Origin: Sphingomonas sp. HMP9
Lineage (GTDB): Bacteria; Pseudomonadota; Alphaproteobacteria; Sphingomonadales; Sphingomonadaceae
Length of the DNA: 64,000 nt
Direction: 5' to 3'
Assembly: GCF_013374115.1 (NCBI RefSeq)
Contig: NZ_AP022673.1
Coordinates: 1,640,501-1,704,500, forward strand
Shown: piece by piece, positions 1 through 7,712 of the stretch
Position numbering within the stretch: the first letter of the stretch is position 1
Layout of the letters: the number at the start of each line of letters is the position of its first letter
The notes under the pieces: generated by a model
Seen by the model: the letters and a program-made list of their open reading frames with translations, nothing else
Database searches by the model: none
What the model was told of the DNA's origin: nothing
Made by a program: the position numbers and the translations under genes

Positions 1-39
1 TCGCGCTACCAAAATGGTGCACCCATTTAGGAGATTTCC

Positions 40-369
40 ATGAAGTCCATACTTCTCGCCGCCGCCGCTCTTCTCGCGTCGCCCGTGATCGCTCAGACCA
101 CGCCGCCGGCAGACCCCGCCGCGCAGACCGCGCCGGCCGATCCCGCGATGCAGGCGCCGCCGGCGGATGCCGCAGCACCGGCCGATCCCGCAATGGCAGC
201 CCCGGCCGATCCGGCAGCAGCCCCTGCAGCACCCATGGCCGCTCCGGCGCCTGCCGGTGGCGTGACGTTCGGTCAGCCGACCGTGACCCCGCCGACGCCG
301 GCACCGGCCGAGTATCCGGTGTGCTCGAAGACGGTCAAGGACGGCTGCCGCAACCGCGGCGGCAAGTAA
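40..369 (+). CDS. Small secreted Ala/Pro-rich protein, function unknown
   Basis: A 109-residue protein with an N-terminal signal peptide (about residues 1-18, ending in VIAQ). A low-complexity stretch follows (residues 20-75) built from repeats of PADPA/APADPA. The short conserved-looking tail carries two cysteines (YPVCSKTVKDGC) and ends RNRGGK. An AGGAG ribosome-binding site lies at 30-34. An imperfect palindrome, AAATGG-N5-CCATTT (12-28), sits just before it. The cysteines may form a disulfide in the periplasm. No enzymatic domain is visible. Short secreted proteins with this kind of two-cysteine tail are, from memory, common in sphingomonads and uncharacterised. The gene is probably monocistronic, since a strong hairpin (428-466) lies between it and the next gene. 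Confidence 0.75.
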   Translation: MKSILLAAAALLASPVIAQTTPPADPAAQTAPADPAMQAPPADAAAPADPAMAAPADPAAAPAAPMAAPAPAGGVTFGQPTVTPPTPAPAEYPVCSKTVKDGCRNRGGK

Positions 370-427
370 CTGACATCCATGCAGGCGGCGGACCATCCGC
401 CGCTTGCACGGCCAGCTTTACGTTCTA

Positions 428-466
428 GGAAAGGCGCTCCAACTATAAGAGAGGAGCGCCTTTTCC
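428..466 (+). promoter_or_regulatory. Stem-loop that spans the ribosome-binding site of the downstream SDR gene
   Basis: Arms GGAAAGGCGCTCC (428-440) and GGAGCGCCTTTTCC (453-466) are complementary with one bulge and enclose a 12-base loop. The 3' arm runs into a short T run (461-464), so it resembles an intrinsic terminator for the upstream gene. The loop and 3' arm also contain the GAGAGGAG Shine-Dalgarno of the next gene, whose ATG is at 467. It could be a terminator, a translational switch, or both. Confidence 0.6.
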
Positions 467-1381
467 ATGTCCGGAAACTCTGGGTCCATTCGCTTTGACG
501 ACAAGGTGGCGATCGTCACCGGCGCAGGCGGCGGTCTCGGTCGCGAATATGCGCTCGAACTCGCCCGGCGTGGCGCAAAGGTGGTCGTCAACGATCTCGG
601 CGGCTCGCGTGACGGCACCGGCCATTCGGACGCTGCCCTGAAAGTCGTCGAGGAAATCGAGGCGGCCGGCGGCGACGCGATGTCGAACGGCGGCAGCGTC
701 ACCGACTATGACCAGATGGTCGAGATGGTTGCAAAGGCGTCGGAGAAATGGGGCGGCGTCCATATCCTGATCAACAATGCCGGCGTCCTGCGCGACAAGA
801 GCTTCGCCAAGATGGAACCCGCCGACTTCAAGTTCGTCGTCGACGTCCACCTCAACGGCTCGGCCAACGCCACCAAGGCGGTATGGGACACCATGCGCGC
901 GCAGAATTACGGCCGCATCCTGATGACCGCGTCGTCGACCGGTCTTTACGGCAATTTCGGCCAGGCGAATTACGGCGCGGCCAAGCTCGGCCTTGCCGGC
1001 CTGACCAAGACGCTCGCGATCGAGGGCGCGAAGAACAACATCAAGGTCAATACGATCGCGCCGACCGCGGGTACGCGGATGACGCAGGACATCTTCCCCG
1101 AGGAAGCGTTCAAGGCCTTTTCGCCGGACAAGGTCGCGCCGGCGGCGGTATTCCTCGTATCGGAGGACGCGCCCACCAACATGATCGTCGGTGCCGGCGC
1201 GGGTGTGTTCCAGGCGGCGTACGTGACCCTGACGCAAGGCATGCTGCTGACCGGCGAAGACCTTTCCGTCGAAGGCGTCGCGGCGAACTGGGAGGCGATC
1301 ATCGACCGCGCCGGCGAGATCGTTCCGCAGTCTGGCTCGGAGCAGTCGATGACCATTCTGAGCAAGTTGCAGGGACGCTGA
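467..1381 (+). CDS. SDR-family (3R)-hydroxyacyl-CoA dehydrogenase-like oxidoreductase
   Basis: A 304-residue short-chain dehydrogenase. Visible are the Rossmann nucleotide-binding motif TGAGGGLG (residues 18-25), NNAG (about 103-106) and the catalytic YGAAK (about 168-172). The segment NNAGVLRDKSFAKM is typical of the dehydrogenase domain of peroxisomal multifunctional enzyme type 2 / 17-beta-HSD type 4, which oxidises (3R)-hydroxyacyl-CoA. The protein is longer than simple FabG enzymes (about 250 residues) and has an MFE-like C-terminal extension, but no hydratase or SCP2 domain is fused. The start at 467 has GAGGAG 11 bases upstream, inside a hairpin. A role in acyl-CoA or steroid-type oxidation is family inference. 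Confidence 0.88.
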   Translation: MSGNSGSIRFDDKVAIVTGAGGGLGREYALELARRGAKVVVNDLGGSRDGTGHSDAALKVVEEIEAAGGDAMSNGGSVTDYDQMVEMVAKASEKWGGVHILINNAGVLRDKSFAKMEPADFKFVVDVHLNGSANATKAVWDTMRAQNYGRILMTASSTGLYGNFGQANYGAAKLGLAGLTKTLAIEGAKNNIKVNTIAPTAGTRMTQDIFPEEAFKAFSPDKVAPAAVFLVSEDAPTNMIVGAGAGVFQAAYVTLTQGMLLTGEDLSVEGVAANWEAIIDRAGEIVPQSGSEQSMTILSKLQGR

Positions 1382-1391
1382 CCATCGGCTC

Positions 1392-1459
1392 CCCGCGAAA
1401 GCGGGGGCCCAGGACCACGGACGTGATCGCCTGTAAACTTGGGCGTCCGCTTTCGCGGG
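1392..1459. repeat. Intergenic inverted repeat (CCCGCGAAAGCGG arms)
   Basis: Perfect 13-bp arms at 1392-1404 and 1447-1459 lie between the SDR gene and the S24 regulator, whose 3' ends converge. It belongs to the same general class as the other palindromic elements of this window and may also act as a bidirectional terminator. Confidence 0.7.
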
Positions 1460-1483
1460 AGAACGGAACGGGGGAGCCCCCCC

Positions 1484-2116
1484 TCAGCGCGGTTCGCGCA
1501 TCTGCCAGACTACCCTGCCAATGACCGCGATTGCTCCGTCCGGCACGACTGCCGCGTCGGGGTTGTCGCTCGTCGCAACGAACGCTCCCCGCACGAGCGC
1601 CACCCGCTTCACCATCACCGCATCGTCGATCCGGATGACGTACACGCCGCCCTTCGCGCGCGGCGTGCGGTCCGCGGTGTCGACTACGATATGATCGCCG
1701 TCGAATAGTCCCGGCTCCATCGAACTGCCACGGACGCGGATGATCGCCGCCTGCCCGTCCTTCAATCCGAGCGTCCGCGCGAGGCCGGGATCGAGCGTGT
1801 CGGTGCCGAGCACGATCTCGCCATCGACCAGCGCGCCGGGGCCGGCCGATGCCGCGACAGCGAGCCTTTGGATGCGGAACCCTGTCGGTCCGTCAGTGGG
1901 CGCGCCCAGCATTGCCTCGCTCACACCCAGATATTGCGACAGCAATCGCCGGTCGCGTTCGCCAAGTATGCGCGGCGATCCGCGGCGGACATATTGCTGG
2001 AGATACGCCGCGTTGCGCCCGAGCATCGTCGACAACGCCGCGAGACTGTCGCCACGCGCTGCCGCAAGCGTCGCGAGCGCGGTTCTTGGATCGGGATCGG
2101 ACACGGTTCTAGCCAC
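1484..2116 (-). CDS. S24/LexA-like transcriptional regulator
   Basis: A 210-residue protein with an N-terminal helix-turn-helix-like region (about residues 20-65) and a C-terminal S24 peptidase-type domain (about 85-205). The presumed self-cleavage dyad is visible: Ser in RVRGSSMEPGLFDGD and Lys in VMVKRVAL. Proteins of this type are repressors that bind DNA as dimers and can be inactivated by cleavage. The start is GTG at 2116, with TAGGG about 10 bases upstream. It is divergent from two small genes, and a palindrome plus a direct repeat (2132-2162) in the shared intergenic region are the likely operators. It is not classical LexA: the N-terminal HTH sequence differs. DNA-damage control is possible but unproven. 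Confidence 0.85.
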   Translation of the reverse strand: MARTVSDPDPRTALATLAAARGDSLAALSTMLGRNAAYLQQYVRRGSPRILGERDRRLLSQYLGVSEAMLGAPTDGPTGFRIQRLAVAASAGPGALVDGEIVLGTDTLDPGLARTLGLKDGQAAIIRVRGSSMEPGLFDGDHIVVDTADRTPRAKGGVYVIRIDDAVMVKRVALVRGAFVATSDNPDAAVVPDGAIAVIGRVVWQMREPR

Positions 2117-2131
2117 GACCGAACCCTAGCG

Positions 2132-2162
2132 TAGGAATTTTCCTAGACAAGTAGGATTTCCA
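2132..2162. promoter_or_regulatory. Candidate operator of the S24 regulator
   Basis: TAGGAA-TT-TTCCTA (2132-2145) is a dyad. A related half, TAGGATTTCC, begins exactly 20 bases later (2152-2161), which is two helical turns. The site sits between the divergent S24 regulator (start 2116) and the small gene at 2231. This placement fits autoregulation and control of the divergent genes. Confidence 0.5.
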
Positions 2163-2230
2163 GGAACAGATCGAGAACACAGGCCGAGACTCGGGCAAGG
2201 ACTCGGGCCAAGTGACAGGAAGGAGCGACC

Positions 2231-2407
2231 ATGTCCGTTCTCATCAAGATCGATCGATATCTGCGGCTGACCGGCATGCCGACGTCCAAGTTCGGCCGGT
2301 TGGCGGTCGGCGATCCGCGACTGGTCCACGACCTCCGACTCGGCCGCCAGCCGCGCGCGCCGATGGTGGCGCGGATCGAGACCTTCATCGAACGGCACGG
2401 GTCGTGA
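2231..2407 (+). CDS. Small HTH-like protein, function unknown
   Basis: A 58-residue ORF starting MSVLIKIDRYLRLTGMPTSK, with a good AGGAAGGAG ribosome-binding site just upstream (2217-2225). The pattern IDRYLRLTGMPTSKFGRLAVGDP followed by a basic RLGRQPR segment resembles a compact helix-turn-helix (XRE-like) unit. The gene ends two bases before the ATG of the next gene, so the two are probably co-translated. It is divergent from the S24 regulator. Assignment as DNA-binding is by eye only. Confidence 0.6.
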   Translation: MSVLIKIDRYLRLTGMPTSKFGRLAVGDPRLVHDLRLGRQPRAPMVARIETFIERHGS

Positions 2408-2409
2408 GG

Positions 2410-2730
2410 ATGGACGCGCTCCGCGGCCCCGATGCGGGAACGATGCTGGTCCGTGCACTTCGCGGCCATGCGATTGCGGCAGAGCTGACGATGCACGTCG
2501 AATCGATCGCGTGCACGCCCTGGGCGAGCGCGACCTTCGTCGGCACGCTGCACCGGCTGACGATTGCGGCGGTTCCCGTACCCGGTCTTCGAGGCTGGAT
2601 CGAAAGCCTTCCCGATGCGGAGTTTGCCATGCGCGGGCACATCGTCGCCGATCTCGTGGTCGATCGCGTCGAGACGATCGGCGAGCGGGAGCATGTGACG
2701 ATCGCGGTGCTGACGCTGATCGACGCGTAA
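2410..2730 (+). CDS. Conserved-looking hypothetical protein
   Basis: A 106-residue protein ([14 protein letters not shown]... to [10 protein letters not shown]) with no signal peptide, membrane segment or motif I recognise. The sequence is of ordinary alternating hydrophobic/polar character, rich in Ala, Val and His, and suggests a small mixed alpha/beta fold. Its ATG lies two bases after the stop of the 58-residue HTH-like gene, so both are likely one transcript divergent from the S24 regulator. Partnership with that regulator is inference from position. Confidence 0.7.
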   Translation: MDALRGPDAGTMLVRALRGHAIAAELTMHVESIACTPWASATFVGTLHRLTIAAVPVPGLRGWIESLPDAEFAMRGHIVADLVVDRVETIGEREHVTIAVLTLIDA

Positions 2731-2797
2731 ACCGTTCGTCAGGGGTGGACTTTCGCTTGCCGAGACACGAAGTCGGCGGTCAACGAAGGAGATGACG

Positions 2798-3982
2798 ATG
2801 GCCGGGATGGGCAAGTTCGACTGGGCGGATCCGTTCCTGCTCGACGATCAGTTGAGCGAGGACGAGCGGATGATCCGCGACACCGCGAAGGCGTATGCAG
2901 ACGACAAACTCGCGCCGCGGATCATCGACGCGTTCCAGCACGAGCATACCGATCCCGCGATTTTCCGCGAGATGGGCGAACTCGGCCTGCTCGGGCCGAC
3001 GATCCCTGAGGAATATGGCGGCGTCGGTGCGTCCTATGTCGCTTATGGTCTGGTCGCGCGCGAGGTGGAGCGGATCGACTCCGGCTATCGCTCGATGATG
3101 TCGGTGCAATCGAGCCTCGTCATGTACCCGATCAACGCGTTCGGCTCCGAGGAGCAGAAGAAGAAATATCTGCCCAAGCTCGCGACGGGCGAGTGGATCG
3201 GCTGTTTCGGGCTGACCGAGCCCGACGCGGGCTCCGATCCGGGCGGCATGACGACGCGCGCGAAGAAGACGGCCAATGGCTATGTTATCTCGGGCGCCAA
3301 GACGTGGATCTCGAACTCGCCGATCGCCGACGTGTTCGTGATCTGGGCGAAGTCCGACGAGCATGGCGGCGGCATCCGCGGCTTCATCCTCGAACGCGGC
3401 ATGAAGGGGCTGGAGACACCCAAGATCGAGGGCAAGCTGTCGCTCCGCGCGTCGATCACCGGCATGATCATGATGGACGAGGTCGAGGTCGGCGACGACG
3501 CGTTGCTGCCCGACGTGCAGGGCTTGAAGGGGCCGTTCGGCTGCCTCAACCGTGCGCGCTACGGGATTTCGTGGGGTGCGCTCGGCGCGGCCGAGTTCTG
3601 TTTCCATGCCGCGCGGCAGTACGGCCTCGATCGCAACCAGTTCGGCACGCCGCTCGCCGGACGCCAGCTCTACCAAAAGAAGCTGGCCGACATGGAAACC
3701 GAGATCGCGCTCGGGCTGCAGGCGTCGTTGCGCGTCGGTCGCCTGATGGACGAAGGCCGGTTCGCGCCCGAGATGGTCTCGATCGTCAAGCGCAACAATG
3801 TCGGCAAGGCGCTCGATATCGCCCGGATGAGCCGCGACATGCACGGCGGCAACGGCATCTCGGGCGAGTATCAGGTGATGCGTCACATGATGAACCTCGA
3901 GACGGTCAACACTTACGAGGGCGCGCACGACGTCCACGCGCTGATCCTCGGCCGCGCGATCACGGGTATCGCGGCGTTCTAG
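2798..3982 (+). CDS. gcdH: Glutaryl-CoA dehydrogenase (acyl-CoA dehydrogenase family)
   Basis: About 394 residues, the usual length of FAD-dependent acyl-CoA dehydrogenases. Visible features are the N-terminal helical domain, the middle-domain motif [35 protein letters not shown], and the C-terminal [20 protein letters not shown]. The last motif carries the catalytic base Glu in the arrangement typical of glutaryl-CoA dehydrogenase, which oxidises and decarboxylates glutaryl-CoA to crotonyl-CoA in lysine, tryptophan and glutarate degradation. Two ATGs (2792 and 2798) are in frame. AAGGAG at 2786-2791 fits 2798 better. A class III CoA-transferase lies downstream on the same strand, which supports the assignment. 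Confidence 0.93.
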   Translation: MAGMGKFDWADPFLLDDQLSEDERMIRDTAKAYADDKLAPRIIDAFQHEHTDPAIFREMGELGLLGPTIPEEYGGVGASYVAYGLVAREVERIDSGYRSMMSVQSSLVMYPINAFGSEEQKKKYLPKLATGEWIGCFGLTEPDAGSDPGGMTTRAKKTANGYVISGAKTWISNSPIADVFVIWAKSDEHGGGIRGFILERGMKGLETPKIEGKLSLRASITGMIMMDEVEVGDDALLPDVQGLKGPFGCLNRARYGISWGALGAAEFCFHAARQYGLDRNQFGTPLAGRQLYQKKLADMETEIALGLQASLRVGRLMDEGRFAPEMVSIVKRNNVGKALDIARMSRDMHGGNGISGEYQVMRHMMNLETVNTYEGAHDVHALILGRAITGIAAF

Positions 3983-4004
3983 TGATAGGTCACGTGCTTG
4001 CTTC

Positions 4005-4108
4005 CCACCCCGGCGAAGGCCGGGGCCCAATTGGGATACGTGCGTTGGCTGATGCTGCGTATCGTTACGCCGACCTTTCCAATTGGGCCCCGGCCTTCGC
4101 CGGGGTGG
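4005..4108. repeat. Perfect 28-bp inverted repeat element
   Basis: Arms 4005-4032 and 4081-4108 are exact reverse complements over 28 bases (ccaccccggcgaaggccggg and onward), separated by 48 bases. A related but less perfect copy lies at 7468-7570. The right arm reaches to within 4 bases of the CoA-transferase start, so the hairpin could affect expression between gcdH and that gene. Confidence 0.85.
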
Positions 4109-4112
4109 TAGT

Positions 4113-5264
4113 GTGAACGTAGAAACCAAACCCACCCCCCTCGCCGGCCTGAAAATCGTCGAACTCGCGCGCATCCTCGCCGGGCCGTGGGCGGGGCAGG
4201 TCCTCGCCGATCTCGGCGCCGACGTCGTCAAGATCGAGAGCCCCGCCGGCGACGACACGCGCAGCTGGGGCCCCCCGTTCATCGACAACCCCGACGGGTC
4301 ACGCGACGCCGCCTATTTCCACGCCGCCAACCGCGGGAAGCGCTCGGTCGTCGCCGACTTCACCACCCCCGAAGGCCAGGCCGTCGTCCGCGACCTGATC
4401 GCCGACGCCGATGTCGTCATCGAAAATTTCAAGGTCGGCGGGCTCGCCAAATACGGGCTCGAATACGCTACGCTTTCGGCGATCAACCCGCGCCTCGTCT
4501 ATTGCTCGATCACCGGCTTCGGCCAGGACGGCCCCTATGCCCCCCGCGCGGGCTACGACTTCATCGTCCAGGGCATGAGCGGGATCATGGACCTGACCGG
4601 CGAGCCCGACGGCGCACCGCAAAAGATCGGCGTCGCCTTCGCCGACATTATGACCGGGCTGTATTCGGTAATCGCGATTCAGGCCGCACTCGCTATGCGC
4701 GAACGCACCGGCCGCGGACAACAGATCGACATGGCGCTGCTCGACACGATGACCGGCGTGCTGGCCAACCAGGCGATGAACTGGTTCGCCAGCGGCGTCT
4801 CGCCGACGCGGGTCGGCAATGGGCATATGAACGTGTGCCCCTACGCCGTCTTCCCGACGAGCGATGGATGGTTCATCCTAGCGGTCGGCAACGACGGCCA
4901 GTTCCGCCGCTTCTGCGACGCGTTGGAGCTGCCGGAGATGCGCGACGACCCGCGGTTCGCAACCAATGCCGGACGGCTCGCCTTCAAGGACATCTTGTTC
5001 GCTGGCATCGAGGCGGCGACGTCACAGGTGCCGAAGCTCGCGTTGCTCGCGCAGCTGGGGGCGGTCGGCGTGCCAGCCGGGCCGATCAACACCGTCGCGC
5101 AGGCGTTCGACGATCCGCAGGTGATCGCGCGCGGAATGGCGATCGACGTGGCGCGCCCGGACGGGTCGATGGTGCCCGGGCTCCGCACGCCGATCCGCTT
5201 CTCCGACGCCGATCTCGCGACCGGGCGCGCGGCGCCGATGCTGCCAAAACACCCGTCATCCTGA
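4113..5264 (+). CDS. CaiB/BaiF class III CoA-transferase, probably glutarate/succinyl-CoA type
   Basis: About 383 residues. The family pattern is clear: LAGLKIVELARILAGPWAGQVLADLGADVVKIESP at the N-terminus, NRGKRSV, and GVAFADIMTG with the conserved Asp that forms the acyl-CoA intermediate. The GTG at 4113 is preferred because upstream codons in this frame lie inside the inverted repeat. The ribosome-binding site is weak. These enzymes swap CoA between carboxylic acids. Next to gcdH the likely substrate is glutarate, as for the SUGCT-type transferases. The substrate is an inference from the neighbour. Confidence 0.88.
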   Translation: MNVETKPTPLAGLKIVELARILAGPWAGQVLADLGADVVKIESPAGDDTRSWGPPFIDNPDGSRDAAYFHAANRGKRSVVADFTTPEGQAVVRDLIADADVVIENFKVGGLAKYGLEYATLSAINPRLVYCSITGFGQDGPYAPRAGYDFIVQGMSGIMDLTGEPDGAPQKIGVAFADIMTGLYSVIAIQAALAMRERTGRGQQIDMALLDTMTGVLANQAMNWFASGVSPTRVGNGHMNVCPYAVFPTSDGWFILAVGNDGQFRRFCDALELPEMRDDPRFATNAGRLAFKDILFAGIEAATSQVPKLALLAQLGAVGVPAGPINTVAQAFDDPQVIARGMAIDVARPDGSMVPGLRTPIRFSDADLATGRAAPMLPKHPSS

Positions 5265-5336
5265 CGAAAGTCAGGATCCAGAGCCACATACGCTAGCGGT
5301 CGTGGCTCTGGATCCTGGGTCGAGCCCAGGATGACG
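5254..5336. repeat. Inverted repeat element (gtcatcctgac / gtggctctggatcctg type)
   Basis: The sequence cgtcatcctgacgaaagtca at 5254 and its mirrored partner ending ...cccaggatgacg at 5336 form a long imperfect hairpin. It lies between the 3' ends of the convergent CoA-transferase and MFS transporter genes, where it may also terminate transcription. Confidence 0.75.
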
Positions 5337-5343
5337 AATGGGT

Positions 5344-6639
5344 TCAGGCGATGGCCTCAACCACCGGCTTCCGCGCATACACCCCATAAGCCAGGATCAG
5401 CGCGTAGCAGATCGCCGGGAGCAGCAGCGCGAAGTGCAGGCTGCCCGACTTGTCCGCGAGCATACCCGTCAGATACGGGATGATCGCGCCACCGACGATC
5501 GCGGTCGCGATGACGCCCGACCCTTCGGCCGCGCGCTTGCCGAGACCTTCGGACGCAAGCGAGAAGATCGTCGGGAACATCACCGCGTTCATCAGACCGA
5601 TCGCCAGCAGCGCCCAGCCCGAGAGCGCGCCCTCGGTGTTCGCCGAGATCAGGATCAGCGCCAGCGTCCCCGTCGCGACGCCCGCGAGCACCTTGCCCGG
5701 CGAAACCTTGTTCAGCACATACGCGCCGATGAACCGGCCGACCAGCGCGCCGCCCCAGTAGAACGGCACATGCTTGCCCGCCGCGACGTCGCTCAGGCCC
5801 ATGACGCTCGGCTGCATCAGATAGTTCACGATCAGCGAGCCGACCGCGACTTCGGCACCGACGTACAGGAAGATGCACGCCGCCCCCAGCGCGAAGCGCG
5901 GGCGCTTGAGCAACGTGAAGGCGTGGAAGATGCTGCCGGTCTGGTCCTGCTCCTCGTTGAGCCGGTTCCGCCTGGTCCATACGACCGCCGCGACGATCAG
6001 CAGCGCGATCGCGAGGCCGATATAGGTGTGCACCACGGTGCTCGACGATTCGCTGCGATACGCGTCGAGTGCGGCACCGGTGAGCTTGGACGAGTCGACC
6101 GTCGCGAGCCCGCCGAGGATCAGCGCAGAGCCGACATACGGGAAGATCGTCGTGCCGAGCGAATTGAACGCCTGCGCGAACGTCAGCCGGCTCGACGCGG
6201 ACTTGGGATGGCCGAGCGCGGAAATCAGCGGGTTCGCGACCACCTGCACCACGGTGATACCGGCGCCGAGCACGAACAGCGCGAACAGGAACATGCCGAA
6301 GCTCGCCTGCCCGGCCGCGGGAATGAACAACAGGCAGCCCGCGGTCATCGTCACCAGGCCGATCGACGCGGTGCGCATATAGCCGGCTTTCCGCACGATC
6401 GCCGCGGCGGGGATCGAGAACAGCGCATAGGCGAGGAAGAACGCCGACTGGACCAGCATCGCGGTCGCATGGTCGAGCGTGAACAGCTCCTTCATCTTCG
6501 GAATGATGATGTCGTTCAGCGAGGTGATGCCCCCGAAGATGAAGAACAGCGCGAACACGAACACGCGCAGGTCGGGCGCGTCATAGCCGTGGCTGGCATC
6601 GCCGCCGGCTGCTGCGGTGGATTTGGTATCGACGTGCAT
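5344..6639 (-). CDS. FHS-type MFS sugar:H+ symporter
   Basis: A 431-residue integral membrane protein with about 12 hydrophobic segments. The N-terminal FVFALFFIFGGITSLNDIIIPKMKELF and the internal ILMTASAGC-like halves match the fucose/glucose/galactose:H+ symporter (FucP/GluP/NagP) group. Typical segments are SAFFLAYALFSIPAAAIVRKAGY and GAEVAVGSLIVNYL. The ATG at 6639 is chosen because GAGAGGG lies about 10 bases upstream; the longer frame to 6885 has no support. It imports a hexose or amino sugar across the inner membrane. The exact sugar cannot be read from the sequence. It is divergent from the [2Fe-2S] gene at 6746. Confidence 0.88.
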   Translation of the reverse strand: MHVDTKSTAAAGGDASHGYDAPDLRVFVFALFFIFGGITSLNDIIIPKMKELFTLDHATAMLVQSAFFLAYALFSIPAAAIVRKAGYMRTASIGLVTMTAGCLLFIPAAGQASFGMFLFALFVLGAGITVVQVVANPLISALGHPKSASSRLTFAQAFNSLGTTIFPYVGSALILGGLATVDSSKLTGAALDAYRSESSSTVVHTYIGLAIALLIVAAVVWTRRNRLNEEQDQTGSIFHAFTLLKRPRFALGAACIFLYVGAEVAVGSLIVNYLMQPSVMGLSDVAAGKHVPFYWGGALVGRFIGAYVLNKVSPGKVLAGVATGTLALILISANTEGALSGWALLAIGLMNAVMFPTIFSLASEGLGKRAAEGSGVIATAIVGGAIIPYLTGMLADKSGSLHFALLLPAICYALILAYGVYARKPVVEAIA

Positions 6640-6745
6640 CGTGTAGCGCCCTCTCGCGGTATTATTGCGCGCGACATAAGCCGGGGTGGCGACGCGTGGC
6701 AATGCCGCGTGGTGCGATCCCGCGCCGCGGGCTAGGACGGCCGGC

Positions 6746-7291
6746 ATGAGCCGCTTCACCGTCAACGACGAACCGATCGAATATAAGCTCGATCCCGACA
6801 CGCCGCTGCTGTGGGCGCTGCGCGATGCGTCGAACCTGACGGGGACGAAATATGGCTGCGGCACCGGGCAGTGCGGCGCGTGCACGGTCGATATCGACGG
6901 GCGCGCTGCGCGCAGTTGCCGCGTGCCGATCGGCTCGATCGAGGGGACCTACGTCACGACGATCGAGGGACTGTCGCGCGAGCGCAATCATCCGGTGCAG
7001 CTCGCCTTCATCGCCGAGGCCGTCCCGCAATGCGGGTTCTGCATCCCCGGCATGGTCATGGCAGCCGCGGCGTTGCTGGCGCGCAATGCGAATCCGAGCG
7101 AGGATGCGATCCGCGCGCAGATCACCAATTTGTGCCGGTGCGGGGTGTATCCGCGGGTGGTCGAGGCGGTCCAGCGCGCCGGGCGGGCGGTGCGCGGGGA
7201 AGAGGTCATCCCCGCGGGGCCGAGGCCGGGGATCGATCCCGCTGATTCCGCGCGACTGGTACCCGCGCTGGTCCCGCCGCCGGCGCGGTAA
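6746..7291 (+). CDS. [2Fe-2S] subunit of a xanthine-oxidase-family dehydrogenase (IorA-like), orphan
   Basis: A 181-residue protein with two iron-sulfur modules. The plant-ferredoxin type motif GCGTGQCGACTV lies around residues 37-48. The helical [2Fe-2S] domain has CGFCIPGMVM and NLCRCGVYPRV. This is the electron-transfer subunit of molybdopterin hydroxylases such as isoquinoline 1-oxidoreductase or aldehyde dehydrogenases. The usual partner, a large molybdopterin subunit of about 750 residues, is absent on both sides: an MFS gene lies upstream and repeats plus an RcnB-like gene downstream. A C-terminal tail of about 25 residues rich in Pro and Ala is unusual. It may serve a partner elsewhere or be a relic. 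Confidence 0.85.
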   Translation: MSRFTVNDEPIEYKLDPDTPLLWALRDASNLTGTKYGCGTGQCGACTVDIDGRAARSCRVPIGSIEGTYVTTIEGLSRERNHPVQLAFIAEAVPQCGFCIPGMVMAAAALLARNANPSEDAIRAQITNLCRCGVYPRVVEAVQRAGRAVRGEEVIPAGPRPGIDPADSARLVPALVPPPAR

Positions 7292-7316
7292 CGCGTGCCT
7301 GCGAGCTAACAAAAGC

Positions 7317-7373
7317 ATGTTCTCCTGCGAAGGCGGGAGTCCAGTCTAGGCTCCCGCCTTCGCGGGAGAACAT
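7317..7373. repeat. Inverted repeat element (tctcccgcgaaggcggga type)
   Basis: Arm atgttctcctgcgaaggcgg... (7317-7339) pairs with 7351-7373 with a single mismatch and an 11-base loop. The same family appears at about 34039-34094. A compact hairpin just after the [2Fe-2S] gene could terminate its transcript. Confidence 0.8.
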
Positions 7374-7467
7374 GGAGCAGCGAGACGTGCGGTCCGCGAT
7401 TTCGGCACGGCCGGCCAATGTCAGTACACGGGCTGGCATCAGGATATCGGCCACAGTTGGTGGAGCA

Positions 7468-7570
7468 CCACCCCGGCGAAGGCCGGGGCCCAATCGGAAC
7501 GTCCGCAGTAACGAATCGTGCGCTTCGTTACCTATCATCCCCAGTTGGACCCCGGCCTTCGCCGGGGTGG
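7468..7570. repeat. Inverted repeat element, second copy of the 4005-4108 family
   Basis: The left arm ccaccccggcgaaggccggg (7468-7487) and the right arm cccggccttcgccggggtgg (7551-7570) are exact mirror images. The inner parts (caatcgga / agttgga) are diverged. Total size, 103 bp, is nearly that of the first copy (104 bp). Confidence 0.8.
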
Positions 7571-7712
7571 ATATGTTTCGACAGGTGCCAGGTATCCCAA
7601 CCCAACCTGTCTAATCGCTGACGAACCCATTCAGCCTCCCAACACCCCGCAGCGCCTAGACCCGACACATCATAGGAGCCGGCTCGTGCGCCGGCAGTCG
7701 AGGACGACGGCG

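Larger units (their letters stand above)
7292..7712. other. Gene-free interval of 421 bases with two inverted repeats
   Basis: No supported CDS. It holds the inverted repeats 7317-7373 and 7468-7570 and then the leader of the RcnB-like gene. Short frames here read through the repeats and look non-coding. Confidence 0.7.

Noticed and set aside
2780..4288. 502-codon minus-strand frame opposite gcdH
   Set aside because: Arg/His-rich shadow of gcdH that also crosses an inverted repeat.
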